Shown here: positions 1 to 6,888 of the stretch, piece after piece | Numbering within the stretch: the stretch's first letter is position 1 | Layout of the letters: every line of letters begins with the position of its first letter | DNA from: CAZHTS01 sp964535315 | Lineage (GTDB): Bacteria > Chloroflexota > Anaerolineae > Anaerolineales > Anaerolineaceae | Direction: 5' to 3' | DNA length: 17,241 nt | Assembly (NCBI GenBank): GCA_964535315.1 | Contig: CAZHTS010000094.1 | Location: 1-17,241 of the forward strand | Position numbers and translations under genes: made by a program | Notes under the pieces: generated by a model | What the model was told of the DNA's origin: nothing | What the model saw: only the letters and a program-made list of their open reading frames with translations | The model's database searches: none

Positions 1-27
1 CGGGCCTGGCGTCATGCGCCAGGCCCG
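1..27 (-). terminator. Strong hairpin downstream of the DsbA-like gene
   Basis: An 11-bp perfect GC-rich stem (1-11 with 17-27) closes a 5-base loop, 23 bp beyond the stop codon of the minus-strand thiol oxidoreductase gene. The position suits an intrinsic terminator of that gene. Any T tract for the minus strand would lie outside the window. On the plus strand the hairpin is followed by GTTTATT, so it might also end transcription arriving from the left. Confidence 0.6.
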
Positions 28-50
28 GTTTATTGCAGGCTGAGTTCAGA

Positions 51-716
51 TCAGGGCTGAGCCTTGAGGGCGGCGTCGATGGTTTCGATCAGTTTTTCGG
101 CCATGACCAGCTGGCCGTTGACGGTGAAGCTGGGCGTGCCTCTGACGCCTTTGCTCTGAGCATAGTTGACGTCATCGACGACCTTCTGACGATGTTTGCC
201 ATCTTTAAAGCACTGGTCGAACTCGGTGGTGTTCAGCTGGATGCCGGCGGCAAACGCCTGGAGGCGTTCGTCGGCGAAGGCGCCCTGTTCTTCCCCGTTC
301 TGGTTTTTAAAAAGAGTGTCGTGATATTCCCAGAACTTGCCCTGATCCAGGGCGCAATAGGCCGCCTCGGCGGCGCGGATCGATTCCTGGCCCAGAAAGC
401 TGAACGGAACGAAGGTGAGGTATACCTTACCGGTCTGGACGTATTCTGCGATGAGCTGCGGTTCCGTCTCTAATGCAAACTTGCCGCAGTAGGGACACTG
501 AAAATCGGAAAATTCTTCGACCTTAACCGGGGCGTTGGGATCGCCCATCGACGTGCCTTCGGTGGCCGGCCGCTGGTTGCTCTGGCGCAGCAGATTGGGC
601 AGGATTAATACGGCGGCGATTAATAACGCGCCGGCAATGGTGATGATGAGGGCGATGGTGCGCTGGCTTTGCTGGTTCTTGCGGCGCGCGGCTTTAAACT
701 CTTCTCGTGTGGGCAC
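51..716 (-). CDS. Membrane-anchored DsbA-like thiol:disulfide oxidoreductase (thioredoxin fold)
   Basis: A 221-residue protein with a basic cytoplasmic N-terminus, one membrane helix (about residues 21-41) and an exported thioredoxin-fold domain. The redox motif CPYC is at residues 74-77, and the usual cis-proline is T194-P195 in the VRGTPSF segment. Family knowledge: DsbA/BdbD-like proteins of this shape (DSBA_4 thioredoxin type) oxidise or isomerise cysteines in exported proteins; the helix acts as an uncleaved anchor. The start is GTG at 716, supported by AAGGAG (725-730) eight bases upstream; no in-frame ATG lies near the N-terminus. Two extra cysteines (C121, C169) could form a structural disulfide. 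It stands alone, diverging from the lipoprotein gene, and is followed by a hairpin. Its redox direction and partner cannot be read from sequence, and no DsbB/VKOR is in the window. Confidence 0.9.
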   Translation of the reverse strand: MPTREEFKAARRKNQQSQRTIALIITIAGALLIAAVLILPNLLRQSNQRPATEGTSMGDPNAPVKVEEFSDFQCPYCGKFALETEPQLIAEYVQTGKVYLTFVPFSFLGQESIRAAEAAYCALDQGKFWEYHDTLFKNQNGEEQGAFADERLQAFAAGIQLNTTEFDQCFKDGKHRQKVVDDVNYAQSKGVRGTPSFTVNGQLVMAEKLIETIDAALKAQP

Positions 717-724
717 TTTTTATT

Positions 725-730
725 CTCCTT
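725..730 (-). promoter_or_regulatory. Ribosome binding site deciding the GTG start of the DsbA-like gene
   Basis: AAGGAG on the minus strand, eight bases before GTG at 716. It fixes the start at a non-ATG codon. Confidence 0.7.
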
Positions 731-761
731 GCTGATAAAGATCCTGGCGAATGGGGTAACG

Positions 762-767
762 ATAATA
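762..767 (-). promoter_or_regulatory. Candidate -10 element for the DsbA-like gene
   Basis: TATTAT on the minus strand, 45 bp upstream of the GTG start. Seventeen bases further upstream (785-790) is CCGACC, matching TTGACA at only three of six positions. It is a plausible but unproven sigma-70-type promoter. Confidence 0.35.
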
Positions 768-868
768 CCTTGTCGACCCGTTATGGTCGGATTTTCCCAT
801 AAAAGATGGCTTCTGTAAAGCAGATGTATTTCACCGCGGCGCCTTCATTAAAATGGGATAAGCAAAAC

Positions 869-890
869 GTTTCAACATGGTTTCAAAATG
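869..890 (+). repeat. Tandem 11-bp direct repeat upstream of the lipoprotein gene (candidate operator)
   Basis: GTTTCAACATG (869-879) is followed directly by GTTTCAAAATG (880-890), ten of eleven bases identical. Seen another way, two identical 7-mers GTTTCAA are separated by four bases. An inverted partial copy, TTGAAA, lies at 899-904. The array ends 23 bp before a consensus -10 hexamer, where an activator could act. OmpR/PhoB-family regulators bind direct repeats with an 11-bp period. That such a protein binds here is inference. Confidence 0.45.
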
Positions 891-913
891 ATCTGCAATT
901 GAAAGTTTGCCGG

Positions 914-919
914 TATAAT
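914..919 (+). promoter_or_regulatory. Candidate -10 element for the lipoprotein/HD-GYP operon
   Basis: A perfect TATAAT lies about 100 bp before the ATG chosen for the lipoprotein. No good -35 sits 16-18 bases upstream (the sequence there is ATCTGC-like), as expected of an activator-dependent promoter. The whole gap 717-1020 (304 bp) is markedly AT-richer than the surrounding genes and holds this hexamer, the 11-bp repeats and the divergent -10; I see no RNA gene in it. Confidence 0.45.
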
Positions 920-1011
920 ATAGCGTATCAATTAAAGTTGTGTGAAATTGGTTAGCGGGCATGTCTTGTTTCTGGCGGGGGTGGTTGGCGCCTGGCTGGA
1001 TGAAGTATTGT

Positions 1012-1017
1012 GGAGGG
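1012..1017 (+). promoter_or_regulatory. Ribosome binding site deciding the lipoprotein start
   Basis: GGAGGG, three bases before ATG 1021. The earlier in-frame ATGs at 961 and 1000 have no comparable site and would put extra residues ahead of a normal lipoprotein signal, so 1021 is preferred. Confidence 0.6.
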
Positions 1018-1020
1018 CCA

Positions 1021-1944
1021 ATGCCTCATTTCTTGTTGAAGAGATTCTGTCTGGCGGCGTGTTTGGTTTTGTGGTTGTTATCGGGCTGTGCCGCGCCGCT
1101 GTCTACCGGGACAGAAATGTTGGCCAGCGCCCAGGGCGAGATGTTGAAACCCACCCTGGCGCCGGGTACGCCGCCGTCTTTGACACAGATGCAGGGGCGC
1201 CTGAGAACGAGCACACTGGCAGGCATTCAACAGCGGGGGGTTCTCCTGGTGGGCACGGCCATTGCGCCGCCGTATGGTTTTTATGACAGTCAGCGTAAAA
1301 CGCTGGTCGGCCTGGACGTAGACGTTATTCACTATGTGGCCGGGCGGTTGGGGGTGGAAGTTGAATGGGTGACGATGCCTTTTGGCGCTTTGCTGCCCGC
1401 ATTGCAAGAAAACAGGATTGATGTTACGATAGCCGGGATGCATATCACTCCAGAACGGGAGCGAGTCATTGATTTTAGCGCTCCGTACCTCTCTTCAGGG
1501 TTGGTGATGTTGGTGCGTCCCGAACTGGCCTGGCAGATTCGTCAGGTTGATGACCTGTCAAACCGGCGCGTTGGTGTTAAAATTGGTGCTACCGGCGAAC
1601 GCTTTGCAGAGGATCTGAAGGCCAGGGGCGTTGCTATCGAGATCAAACGCTATAAAGAGACGGTCGACTCTCTCCTGGATCTGGAAGTGGGACGTCTGGA
1701 TGTGGTGTTTAATGATTACATTAACTCGTTGAATTACCTGCAACAAAACAATTCGTCGCTCGTCATTGCCAGGGACGAAGGGCAGGACGTGATTCTGCTG
1801 ACCCGGGTCGGGCTGGGAATTGGTGTGGCGCAGGGAAACCAGGAGTTGGTGAGTGTGATCAACGATGCCTTATCCCAGATGCGACAAGATGGAACGTACG
1901 CCGAAATATGCAACAGGTGGTTGACACCCGATTCAACGAAGTAA
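1021..1944 (+). CDS. Amino-acid-type solute-binding lipoprotein (SBP family 3)
   Basis: A 307-residue periplasmic-binding-protein-like lipoprotein. From ATG 1021 it has a basic n-region (KR at 7-8), a hydrophobic core and the lipobox LLSGC ending at C23, then a low-complexity linker and a bilobal SBP_bac_3 domain. Family hallmarks are visible: a first strand leading to PPYGFYD, then GLDVDVIHYVAGRLG, then DVTIAGMHITPERERVIDFSAPY. Proteins of this family bind polar amino acids or similar small ligands outside the membrane, feeding ABC permeases or receptors. No permease or ATPase gene follows; the next gene, 13 bp downstream, is a membrane HD-GYP sensor, so a sensory role is likely (inference). 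The ligand cannot be assigned. An in-frame upstream ATG at 961 would add 20 residues and is judged less likely. Confidence 0.87.
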   Translation: MPHFLLKRFCLAACLVLWLLSGCAAPLSTGTEMLASAQGEMLKPTLAPGTPPSLTQMQGRLRTSTLAGIQQRGVLLVGTAIAPPYGFYDSQRKTLVGLDVDVIHYVAGRLGVEVEWVTMPFGALLPALQENRIDVTIAGMHITPERERVIDFSAPYLSSGLVMLVRPELAWQIRQVDDLSNRRVGVKIGATGERFAEDLKARGVAIEIKRYKETVDSLLDLEVGRLDVVFNDYINSLNYLQQNNSSLVIARDEGQDVILLTRVGLGIGVAQGNQELVSVINDALSQMRQDGTYAEICNRWLTPDSTK

Positions 1945-1957
1945 GCTGGAGAGATCA

Positions 1958-4717
1958 TTGAAGATGGGCAGGGCCCATTGGAGCCTGGGCGTCAGAATGG
2001 CTCTAATGTATTCGGCGCTGATTTTCGCTGTTGCAGGCGCCCTCACCATAGCCTTGTATTTCGAACTCAGGGATGCACAACGTCAGGCAACCCGGGAACG
2101 ATTACAGGATATCCTTAGTTTCTCCATGCCACTGGTAGACGGAGAGTTCCATTCCTTGATTCGTCAGGCGGGGGATGAGAATAGCTCGTTTTACCAGAAC
2201 GTATTTGAGACGCTGCAATCGATTAAATCTTCCAGCCTGGCCATTCGCCGGATTTATACCGTGCGCCGCCTGATGGATGGCAGCATGGTGTATGTGGTCG
2301 ATACCGCCGCTAAACCCAATGCCATTGGCAGCGTCTATGAGCCTCCTGCGATGTTGAAAACCAAACGCCTGGAGGCGTTGTTTTATCCGGCGGTGGAACA
2401 GGGACTGTATTTCGACTCCAGCGGGGCCTACCAGCGTGGTTTTGCGCCGATTTATGACGAAGTGCGGCGCCTGGACGGTTTGCTGGTGATTGAGATTGAC
2501 GCCAACCCGGTGCTGGTCAAAGAGCGCCAGGCGAGCCAGACGGTGTTGATCATCTTCCTGGTGGCGGTCCCGATTTCGATGTTGTTGGGATGGTTGCTGG
2601 CGCATCGTTTTACCTTGCCGCTGAGCGAACTGGTGCGCGGGGCGCAGCGGGTGGCGCAGGGGGAACTGGATCACCTGGTGGAGGTCGGGCGCCGGGACGA
2701 GGTGGGCGAGGTGGCCGATGCGTTTAACGCCATGACGGTGCAACTCCGCCAGACGGTGGATGCTTTGCGCAGCAGCGAAGCAAAGTTTCGCTCGCTGATC
2801 GAGAATGGCACCGACATCATCCTGCTCTTGAACGCCAGCCTTGAGATCACCTATATCAGCCCATCACTGCATCGCTGGATGGGCTATACGGCGCAGGAAG
2901 CCATGCAGGCGTCCTGGATGGACGCCATCCACCCGATGGATCTGCCGGTGGCGCAGGCCGGGCTGGCGCGGGTGTTGCAACGCCGCGCCAGCGTCAACGG
3001 CGGGATCAAGATCCGGCTGCGCCACAAAAACGGTTCGTGGCGTACGCTGGAGTGCGTGGGCAGCAATCTGTTGAACGACCCGGCGGTGAACGGCATCGTG
3101 GTCAACTCGCGGGATATCACCGACCGCGAACAGCGCGAGCACGAGTTACAGAGCATCGTCACGGTGGTAGACGCCCTGCGCGCCGTGCAGGCGCGCGCCG
3201 AGATGATGCCCGTCATCCTGGAAGAACTGTTTCGCATGATGACACTGGATGGCGCGGCATTGATTTTACGGGATGCGGTTTCGGGCGAACTGGTGTGCGA
3301 ACGGGGCGCCGGGGTGTGGGTGTCGTGGACGGGGGTGCGGGTCCCGGCCAACGCCGGTATCAGCGGGCAGGTCATCCTGGCCGGCCGGCCGTATGTCAAC
3401 AACCAGGTGGATAACAGCCCGGTGTTGACCCGCGCCGAGATGGTGGGGGATGCCCGGGCGGTGGTGTGCGTGCCGCTGACAACCCAGGGGCGAACGGTCG
3501 GCGTTTTGTGGGTGGGGCGGTCGCCGTCGACCAACGCCCGGCTGTCGGTTGAATTCAGCGATAGCGAGCTGCGTTTGTTGCTGACGGTTGCCAACATTGC
3601 CGCCAACTCGATCCACCGGGCGACGCTCTACGAACAGGCCGAACGCCAGTTGCAACGGCTCTCGGCGCTGCACGCCATTGACGAACTGATCTCTACCAGT
3701 ACCGACGTACACCTCGCCCTGGACGAGGTCTTGAACCAGGCCATGGGGCAGCTCAAGGTGGATGCGGCGGCCATTTTGCGTTACAAGGCGCACAGCCAGA
3801 CGCTCGATTTTGCCGAGGGGCGTGGTTTTCGCGGCAGCCTGGTGACGCGCGTCAGCCTGCCGCTGGCCAGCAGCCTGCCGGGCCGCGCCGCCCGCGAGAA
3901 CCGCACGTTGAGCGCCAGCGTAGAACCCGATTGCCGCGACTATTTGTGCTCTCCCTATCTAATGGACGAGCGTTTTGTGGATTACTATTGCGTTCCCCTG
4001 ATGGCCAAGGGCCAGATCAAGGGGGTGTTGGAGATCTACCATCGCTCGCCGCTTAACCCCGACCCCGAATGGCTGGATTTCCTGGATACGCTGGGTGGGC
4101 AGGCCGCCATTGCCATCGATAACGCCGAATTGCTCAGCGATTTACAACGTTCTAATCGTGAACTGGCGTTGGCCTACGACACCACCCTGGAAGGCTGGTC
4201 GCATGCGCTGGATCTGCGCGACAACGAGACCGAGGGGCACACCCGCCGGGTGGCCGAATTGACCCTGCGGCTGGCGCGTTCGATGAATATCCCCGAGGGC
4301 GACCTGATCCATATCTGGCGCGGCGCCCTGCTGCACGATATCGGCAAGATGGCCATCCCGGATGAGGTGCTGCGCAAGCCCGGGCCCCTGACGGCGGAGG
4401 ATCAGTTGATCATGCGCAAGCATCCCGAGTATGCTTTTGAACTGCTTTCGCCGATACCCTATCTGCGGCCGGCCATCGATATTCCATATCTGCATCACGA
4501 ACGTTGGGATGGTAAAGGATACCCGCATGGTTTGAAGGGCGAGCAAATTCCTCTGGCGGTGCGAATTTTCGCCATCGTCGATGTGTGGGATGCCCTGTCT
4601 TCCGATCGCCCCTACCGCAAGGCCTGGTCGCGCGAGCGGGCGCTGGACTATATCCGCGAGCAGTCCGGAAAACATTTCGACCCGGCGGTGGCCGAGGCTT
4701 TCTTTAAGGTTGTTTAG
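1958..4717 (+). CDS. Membrane c-di-GMP phosphodiesterase: sensor-HAMP-PAS-GAF-GAF-HD-GYP
   Basis: A 919-residue signalling enzyme. Order: membrane helix about 13-35; extracytoplasmic sensor about 36-195 (possibly Cache-like); second helix about 195-216; HAMP 217-270; PAS about 273-395; GAF1 about 405-555; GAF2 about 568-727; HD-GYP about 740-919. The catalytic signature is intact: H761 in the N-terminal helix, H793-D794 in HDIGK, H846-H847-E848, and DGKGYP with G854-Y855-P856, followed by the usual SDRPYR segment. Known of the family: such HD-GYP domains hydrolyse c-di-GMP using a bound metal centre. There is no GGDEF domain. The start is TTG 1958 with GGAGAG (1948-1953) close upstream; ATG 1964 two codons later is an alternative. 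It is 13 bp behind the lipoprotein gene and almost surely co-transcribed, so the lipoprotein may deliver its ligand to the outer sensor domain (inference). Confidence 0.93.
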   Translation: MKMGRAHWSLGVRMALMYSALIFAVAGALTIALYFELRDAQRQATRERLQDILSFSMPLVDGEFHSLIRQAGDENSSFYQNVFETLQSIKSSSLAIRRIYTVRRLMDGSMVYVVDTAAKPNAIGSVYEPPAMLKTKRLEALFYPAVEQGLYFDSSGAYQRGFAPIYDEVRRLDGLLVIEIDANPVLVKERQASQTVLIIFLVAVPISMLLGWLLAHRFTLPLSELVRGAQRVAQGELDHLVEVGRRDEVGEVADAFNAMTVQLRQTVDALRSSEAKFRSLIENGTDIILLLNASLEITYISPSLHRWMGYTAQEAMQASWMDAIHPMDLPVAQAGLARVLQRRASVNGGIKIRLRHKNGSWRTLECVGSNLLNDPAVNGIVVNSRDITDREQREHELQSIVTVVDALRAVQARAEMMPVILEELFRMMTLDGAALILRDAVSGELVCERGAGVWVSWTGVRVPANAGISGQVILAGRPYVNNQVDNSPVLTRAEMVGDARAVVCVPLTTQGRTVGVLWVGRSPSTNARLSVEFSDSELRLLLTVANIAANSIHRATLYEQAERQLQRLSALHAIDELISTSTDVHLALDEVLNQAMGQLKVDAAAILRYKAHSQTLDFAEGRGFRGSLVTRVSLPLASSLPGRAARENRTLSASVEPDCRDYLCSPYLMDERFVDYYCVPLMAKGQIKGVLEIYHRSPLNPDPEWLDFLDTLGGQAAIAIDNAELLSDLQRSNRELALAYDTTLEGWSHALDLRDNETEGHTRRVAELTLRLARSMNIPEGDLIHIWRGALLHDIGKMAIPDEVLRKPGPLTAEDQLIMRKHPEYAFELLSPIPYLRPAIDIPYLHHERWDGKGYPHGLKGEQIPLAVRIFAIVDVWDALSSDRPYRKAWSRERALDYIREQSGKHFDPAVAEAFFKVV

Positions 4718-5564
4718 GCCAACGATAGGTGAAGACGGGGAAGGTTTCGCCGGTGCGCACAAAGCCGACCTGTTCGTAGAGGGCCAGCGAAGAGCGGTTA
4801 TCGCTCTGGGTGTTGACCGTGATCTGCCAGATGTTTTCGGCGGTGAAGTGGTTGAACATGTCCACCACCAGGGCGCGCGCCAGGCCGTGGCGCTGCCAGC
4901 GTGTGTCTACCGCCAGGCGCGCCAGATGGGCGTTGAGGGTGTGGGTGGTGCTGATTTGATAGGCGATGATTTGTCCATCGTACTCCAGCACGGTGCTGTA
5001 GGAGGACGACTGCCAGGCCAGTTCGAGGGCGTCCAACGGGTTTTGCCAGAGCGGCTCGAAGGTCGTGCGATCCACCTCGGCCACGGCCGGCAGATCGCCG
5101 GCCTGCAGCGGGCGCAAACGCACGCCGGCGGGAAGGGGGGGATGGGGCTGTTGTAGCGGCTGTTCCCAGCGCAGGACGACGATATCCTGATGGTGGTGAA
5201 AACCACTGGTGATGGCCAGGTCTTCGGCCCATTCCTGCAACGCCAGCAGGGCAAAGGTGATGGGGCGGGGCGGGGCGCTCTGGAGCGTCTGATTGAACAG
5301 GCTTTGCCAGTACTGCGCCGGGCGATGGGGGCGGGCTACGGCGAACAGACGGATCCAGGCGATGTCGGGCGGCGAGGCCGGGCAGGCCAGAATGGCCTGA
5401 ATGCCGTACTCATCCTGGGCCAGCCAGTACGCCTGGCTGCCCAGCCAATCCAGGGGGTGATGCCAGTCCAGGTGGCGGTGCAGATAAGGCGCATGCTGAA
5501 GCAGATGCATTAATTCGATCTTATCTTCCGGGGCGGCTGGCCGGATGAGGGGAAATACGCTCAT
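4704..5564 (-). CDS. Tandem GNAT-family N-acetyltransferase
   Basis: 286 residues from ATG 5564. The C-terminal half (about 148-286) is a clear GNAT domain: the acetyl-CoA pyrophosphate loop is Q-R-H-G-L-A at about 224-229, preceded by the strand ARLAVDTRW, and the NTQSDNRSSLALYEQVGF segment (251-268) is the usual motif B. The N-terminal half (about 8-140) has GNAT-like strands but no intact binding loop, as in the degenerate half of many two-domain GNATs. It would transfer an acetyl group to an amine; the substrate is unknown. The gene follows the TPR gene by 13 bp in the same operon. A GTG at 5600 would add 12 residues and overlap the TPR gene; neither start has a good ribosome site. Its last 14 bp overlap the convergent HD-GYP gene. 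Confidence 0.85.
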   Translation of the reverse strand: MSVFPLIRPAAPEDKIELMHLLQHAPYLHRHLDWHHPLDWLGSQAYWLAQDEYGIQAILACPASPPDIAWIRLFAVARPHRPAQYWQSLFNQTLQSAPPRPITFALLALQEWAEDLAITSGFHHHQDIVVLRWEQPLQQPHPPLPAGVRLRPLQAGDLPAVAEVDRTTFEPLWQNPLDALELAWQSSSYSTVLEYDGQIIAYQISTTHTLNAHLARLAVDTRWQRHGLARALVVDMFNHFTAENIWQITVNTQSDNRSSLALYEQVGFVRTGETFPVFTYRWPKQP

Positions 5565-5577
5565 GGCCGGAGCAGGG

Positions 5578-6132
5578 TCAGGCGGGGAGTACCGGTCCAC
5601 GTCCTAACAGTGCAAACATGATTTTCAGCAGCCGGCGCAAGATGCGCTCGCGCACAGACAGGCGCGGCTGGCATTCCAGGGCGATTTGCATGGTGGCGAG
5701 GGCTTCAAAGCGTTGTCCGCTGCGCATCTGTAAGGCAGACAGGCTCTTCAGCACCAGGGCGCGCAGTTCTGCATCGTTGCTCTGGCGCAGCAACTGCGCC
5801 GAGCGTTCGTAATATTGCAGGGCGGCCTTGTTCTGTTTGAGCGCCTCGTATGCGGCGGCCTGGTTACCGAGGGCCATGGCCTGCCGGCGCACGTCGCCGG
5901 CCTGGGCAAAGATTTCTTCGCTGCCGAGCGCGGCCTGCAGCGCAGCCTGGGCGTCGCCGTTCTTGAGGTGGCAGACACTCTGGTTGTTGGCCATTTCCGC
6001 TGCATCGAGCGCCTGCCCGGCTTCGCTGTACAGACGGGCGGCTTCGCCAAAACAGCGCAGCGCCTCGGCGTAGTCTTCGCCCTGGTAGGCGTTTTGTCCC
6101 TGGCGGACCCACTCTTGTGCGCTGGCGGCCAT
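5578..6132 (-). CDS. TPR-repeat protein
   Basis: 184 residues made mostly of helical hairpins matching tetratricopeptide repeats, roughly at 4-37, 44-77, 84-117 and 124-157. Small-residue positions and Tyr/Phe spacing are typical (for example GQNAYQGEDYAEALRCF and QAAAYEALKQNKAALQYY). There is no signal peptide. The C-terminal 25 residues are basic, then hydrophobic (RRLLKIMFALLG), and may be a short amphipathic tail. TPRs are protein-interaction scaffolds. Its start overlaps the stop of the XRE regulator gene by one base (TGATG), indicating translational coupling, so the two proteins may act together (inference). No partner or function is assigned. Confidence 0.82.
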   Translation of the reverse strand: MAASAQEWVRQGQNAYQGEDYAEALRCFGEAARLYSEAGQALDAAEMANNQSVCHLKNGDAQAALQAALGSEEIFAQAGDVRRQAMALGNQAAAYEALKQNKAALQYYERSAQLLRQSNDAELRALVLKSLSALQMRSGQRFEALATMQIALECQPRLSVRERILRRLLKIMFALLGRGPVLPA

Positions 6133-6812
6133 CAGTAAGTGATCTCCAACAGGCCCTCTGCAACCGAGCGCAGTTTTTCAACCGATAGTTCGCTCAGGCG
6201 GGTGGCCAGTTCCAGATAGGGGCGGTTGACCGGTTTGCATACAAATTTTTGCAGTTCGGGCGGTAGATCGAGGAACTTTTGGACGGCCTGCTGCTGGTTG
6301 CGCCAGTTGCCGATGGGGCCGCGTTCGTCGAAGAACGATTCGATTGGGGCGTCCAGGTGCCGGCACATTAATTCCAGTTCGGGGATAGGGATGTTTATCT
6401 CGCCCAGTTCGTACGAACGGATGTTGGCCTCGGAAACGCTGGTGCGGTCGCACAGTTCTTTAACCGACAGGTTGACCTTGATGCGAGCGATGCGCAGCCC
6501 GGCGCCGATCATGCGCCGGCGCAAGACCAGCAGCCGTTCGCTTTGCGCCGGGGTCTCGTTCATCGGTTTTTCCAGCAGCGATTCGCCGCCCCAAAAATGT
6601 TCGAGCGGGATGTCGAGGAAATAGGCGAAGGCCTCCAACTCGGGCAGCGAGAGGGCATGTTGGCCTGCCTCGTACTCCCGGTAGCGCTCTGGGGTGACCC
6701 CCATCGCCCGGGCACATTCTTCTTCTGTCCGGCGGGCAGACAAGCGAGCGTCGTAAAGCAACACTCCTAGCTTTTTGGTGCGAATTCGGATGAATTGGTC
6801 GGGAGTGGTCAT
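6132..6812 (-). CDS. XRE-family transcriptional regulator with two HTH domains
   Basis: 226 residues with two Cro/C1-type helix-turn-helix modules, about 16-74 (TEEECARAMGVTPERYREYEAG) and about 104-161 (SVKELCDRTSVSEANIRSYELG). Each is followed by the LPELE / IPELE helix usual after XRE recognition helices. A C-terminal helical segment (about 172-226) could be for dimerisation or partner binding; no ligand domain is recognised. The ATG start at 6812 has AAGGTGAG a few bases upstream and a TATAAT about 20 bp away. First gene of a three-gene operon with the TPR and GNAT genes. Two HTH units in one chain would suit a direct-repeat operator, and a candidate pair lies just upstream of its own promoter, hinting at autoregulation (inference). 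Confidence 0.88.
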   Translation of the reverse strand: MTTPDQFIRIRTKKLGVLLYDARLSARRTEEECARAMGVTPERYREYEAGQHALSLPELEAFAYFLDIPLEHFWGGESLLEKPMNETPAQSERLLVLRRRMIGAGLRIARIKVNLSVKELCDRTSVSEANIRSYELGEINIPIPELELMCRHLDAPIESFFDERGPIGNWRNQQQAVQKFLDLPPELQKFVCKPVNRPYLELATRLSELSVEKLRSVAEGLLEITY

Positions 6813-6830
6813 GTCTCACCTTGTCTGATA

Positions 6831-6836
6831 ATTATA
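6831..6836 (-). promoter_or_regulatory. Candidate -10 element for the XRE-TPR-GNAT operon
   Basis: A perfect TATAAT on the minus strand, 19 bp upstream of ATG 6812. The -35 region (about 6854-6860, CCAGGC) is poor. It lies in an AT-rich 76-bp gap between the cpaF stop and the XRE start. I see no terminator hairpin after cpaF in that gap. Confidence 0.5.
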
Positions 6837-6867
6837 CATCATCGTTGAATTTTGCCTGGCTGTTTTG

Positions 6868-6883
6868 TGCATACTTTTGCATA
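6868..6883 (-). repeat. Direct repeat TGCATA with exact 10-bp period (candidate operator)
   Basis: Plus-strand TGCATA occurs at 6868-6873 and again at 6878-6883. The pair lies just upstream of the putative XRE operon promoter, about 45-60 bp before its expected start point. Short enough to be chance, but the phasing and position suit a regulator site. Confidence 0.25.
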
Positions 6884-6888
6884 AGGCG

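Noticed and set aside
899..919. TTGAAA with TATAAT as a standard promoter pair
   Set aside because: The spacing is only 9 bases instead of about 17, so TTGAAA cannot be the -35; it is kept only as part of the repeat array.
961..1020. Earlier ATG start (961) for the lipoprotein
   Set aside because: It adds 20 residues before a normal lipoprotein signal and lacks the GGAGGG seen just ahead of ATG 1021.
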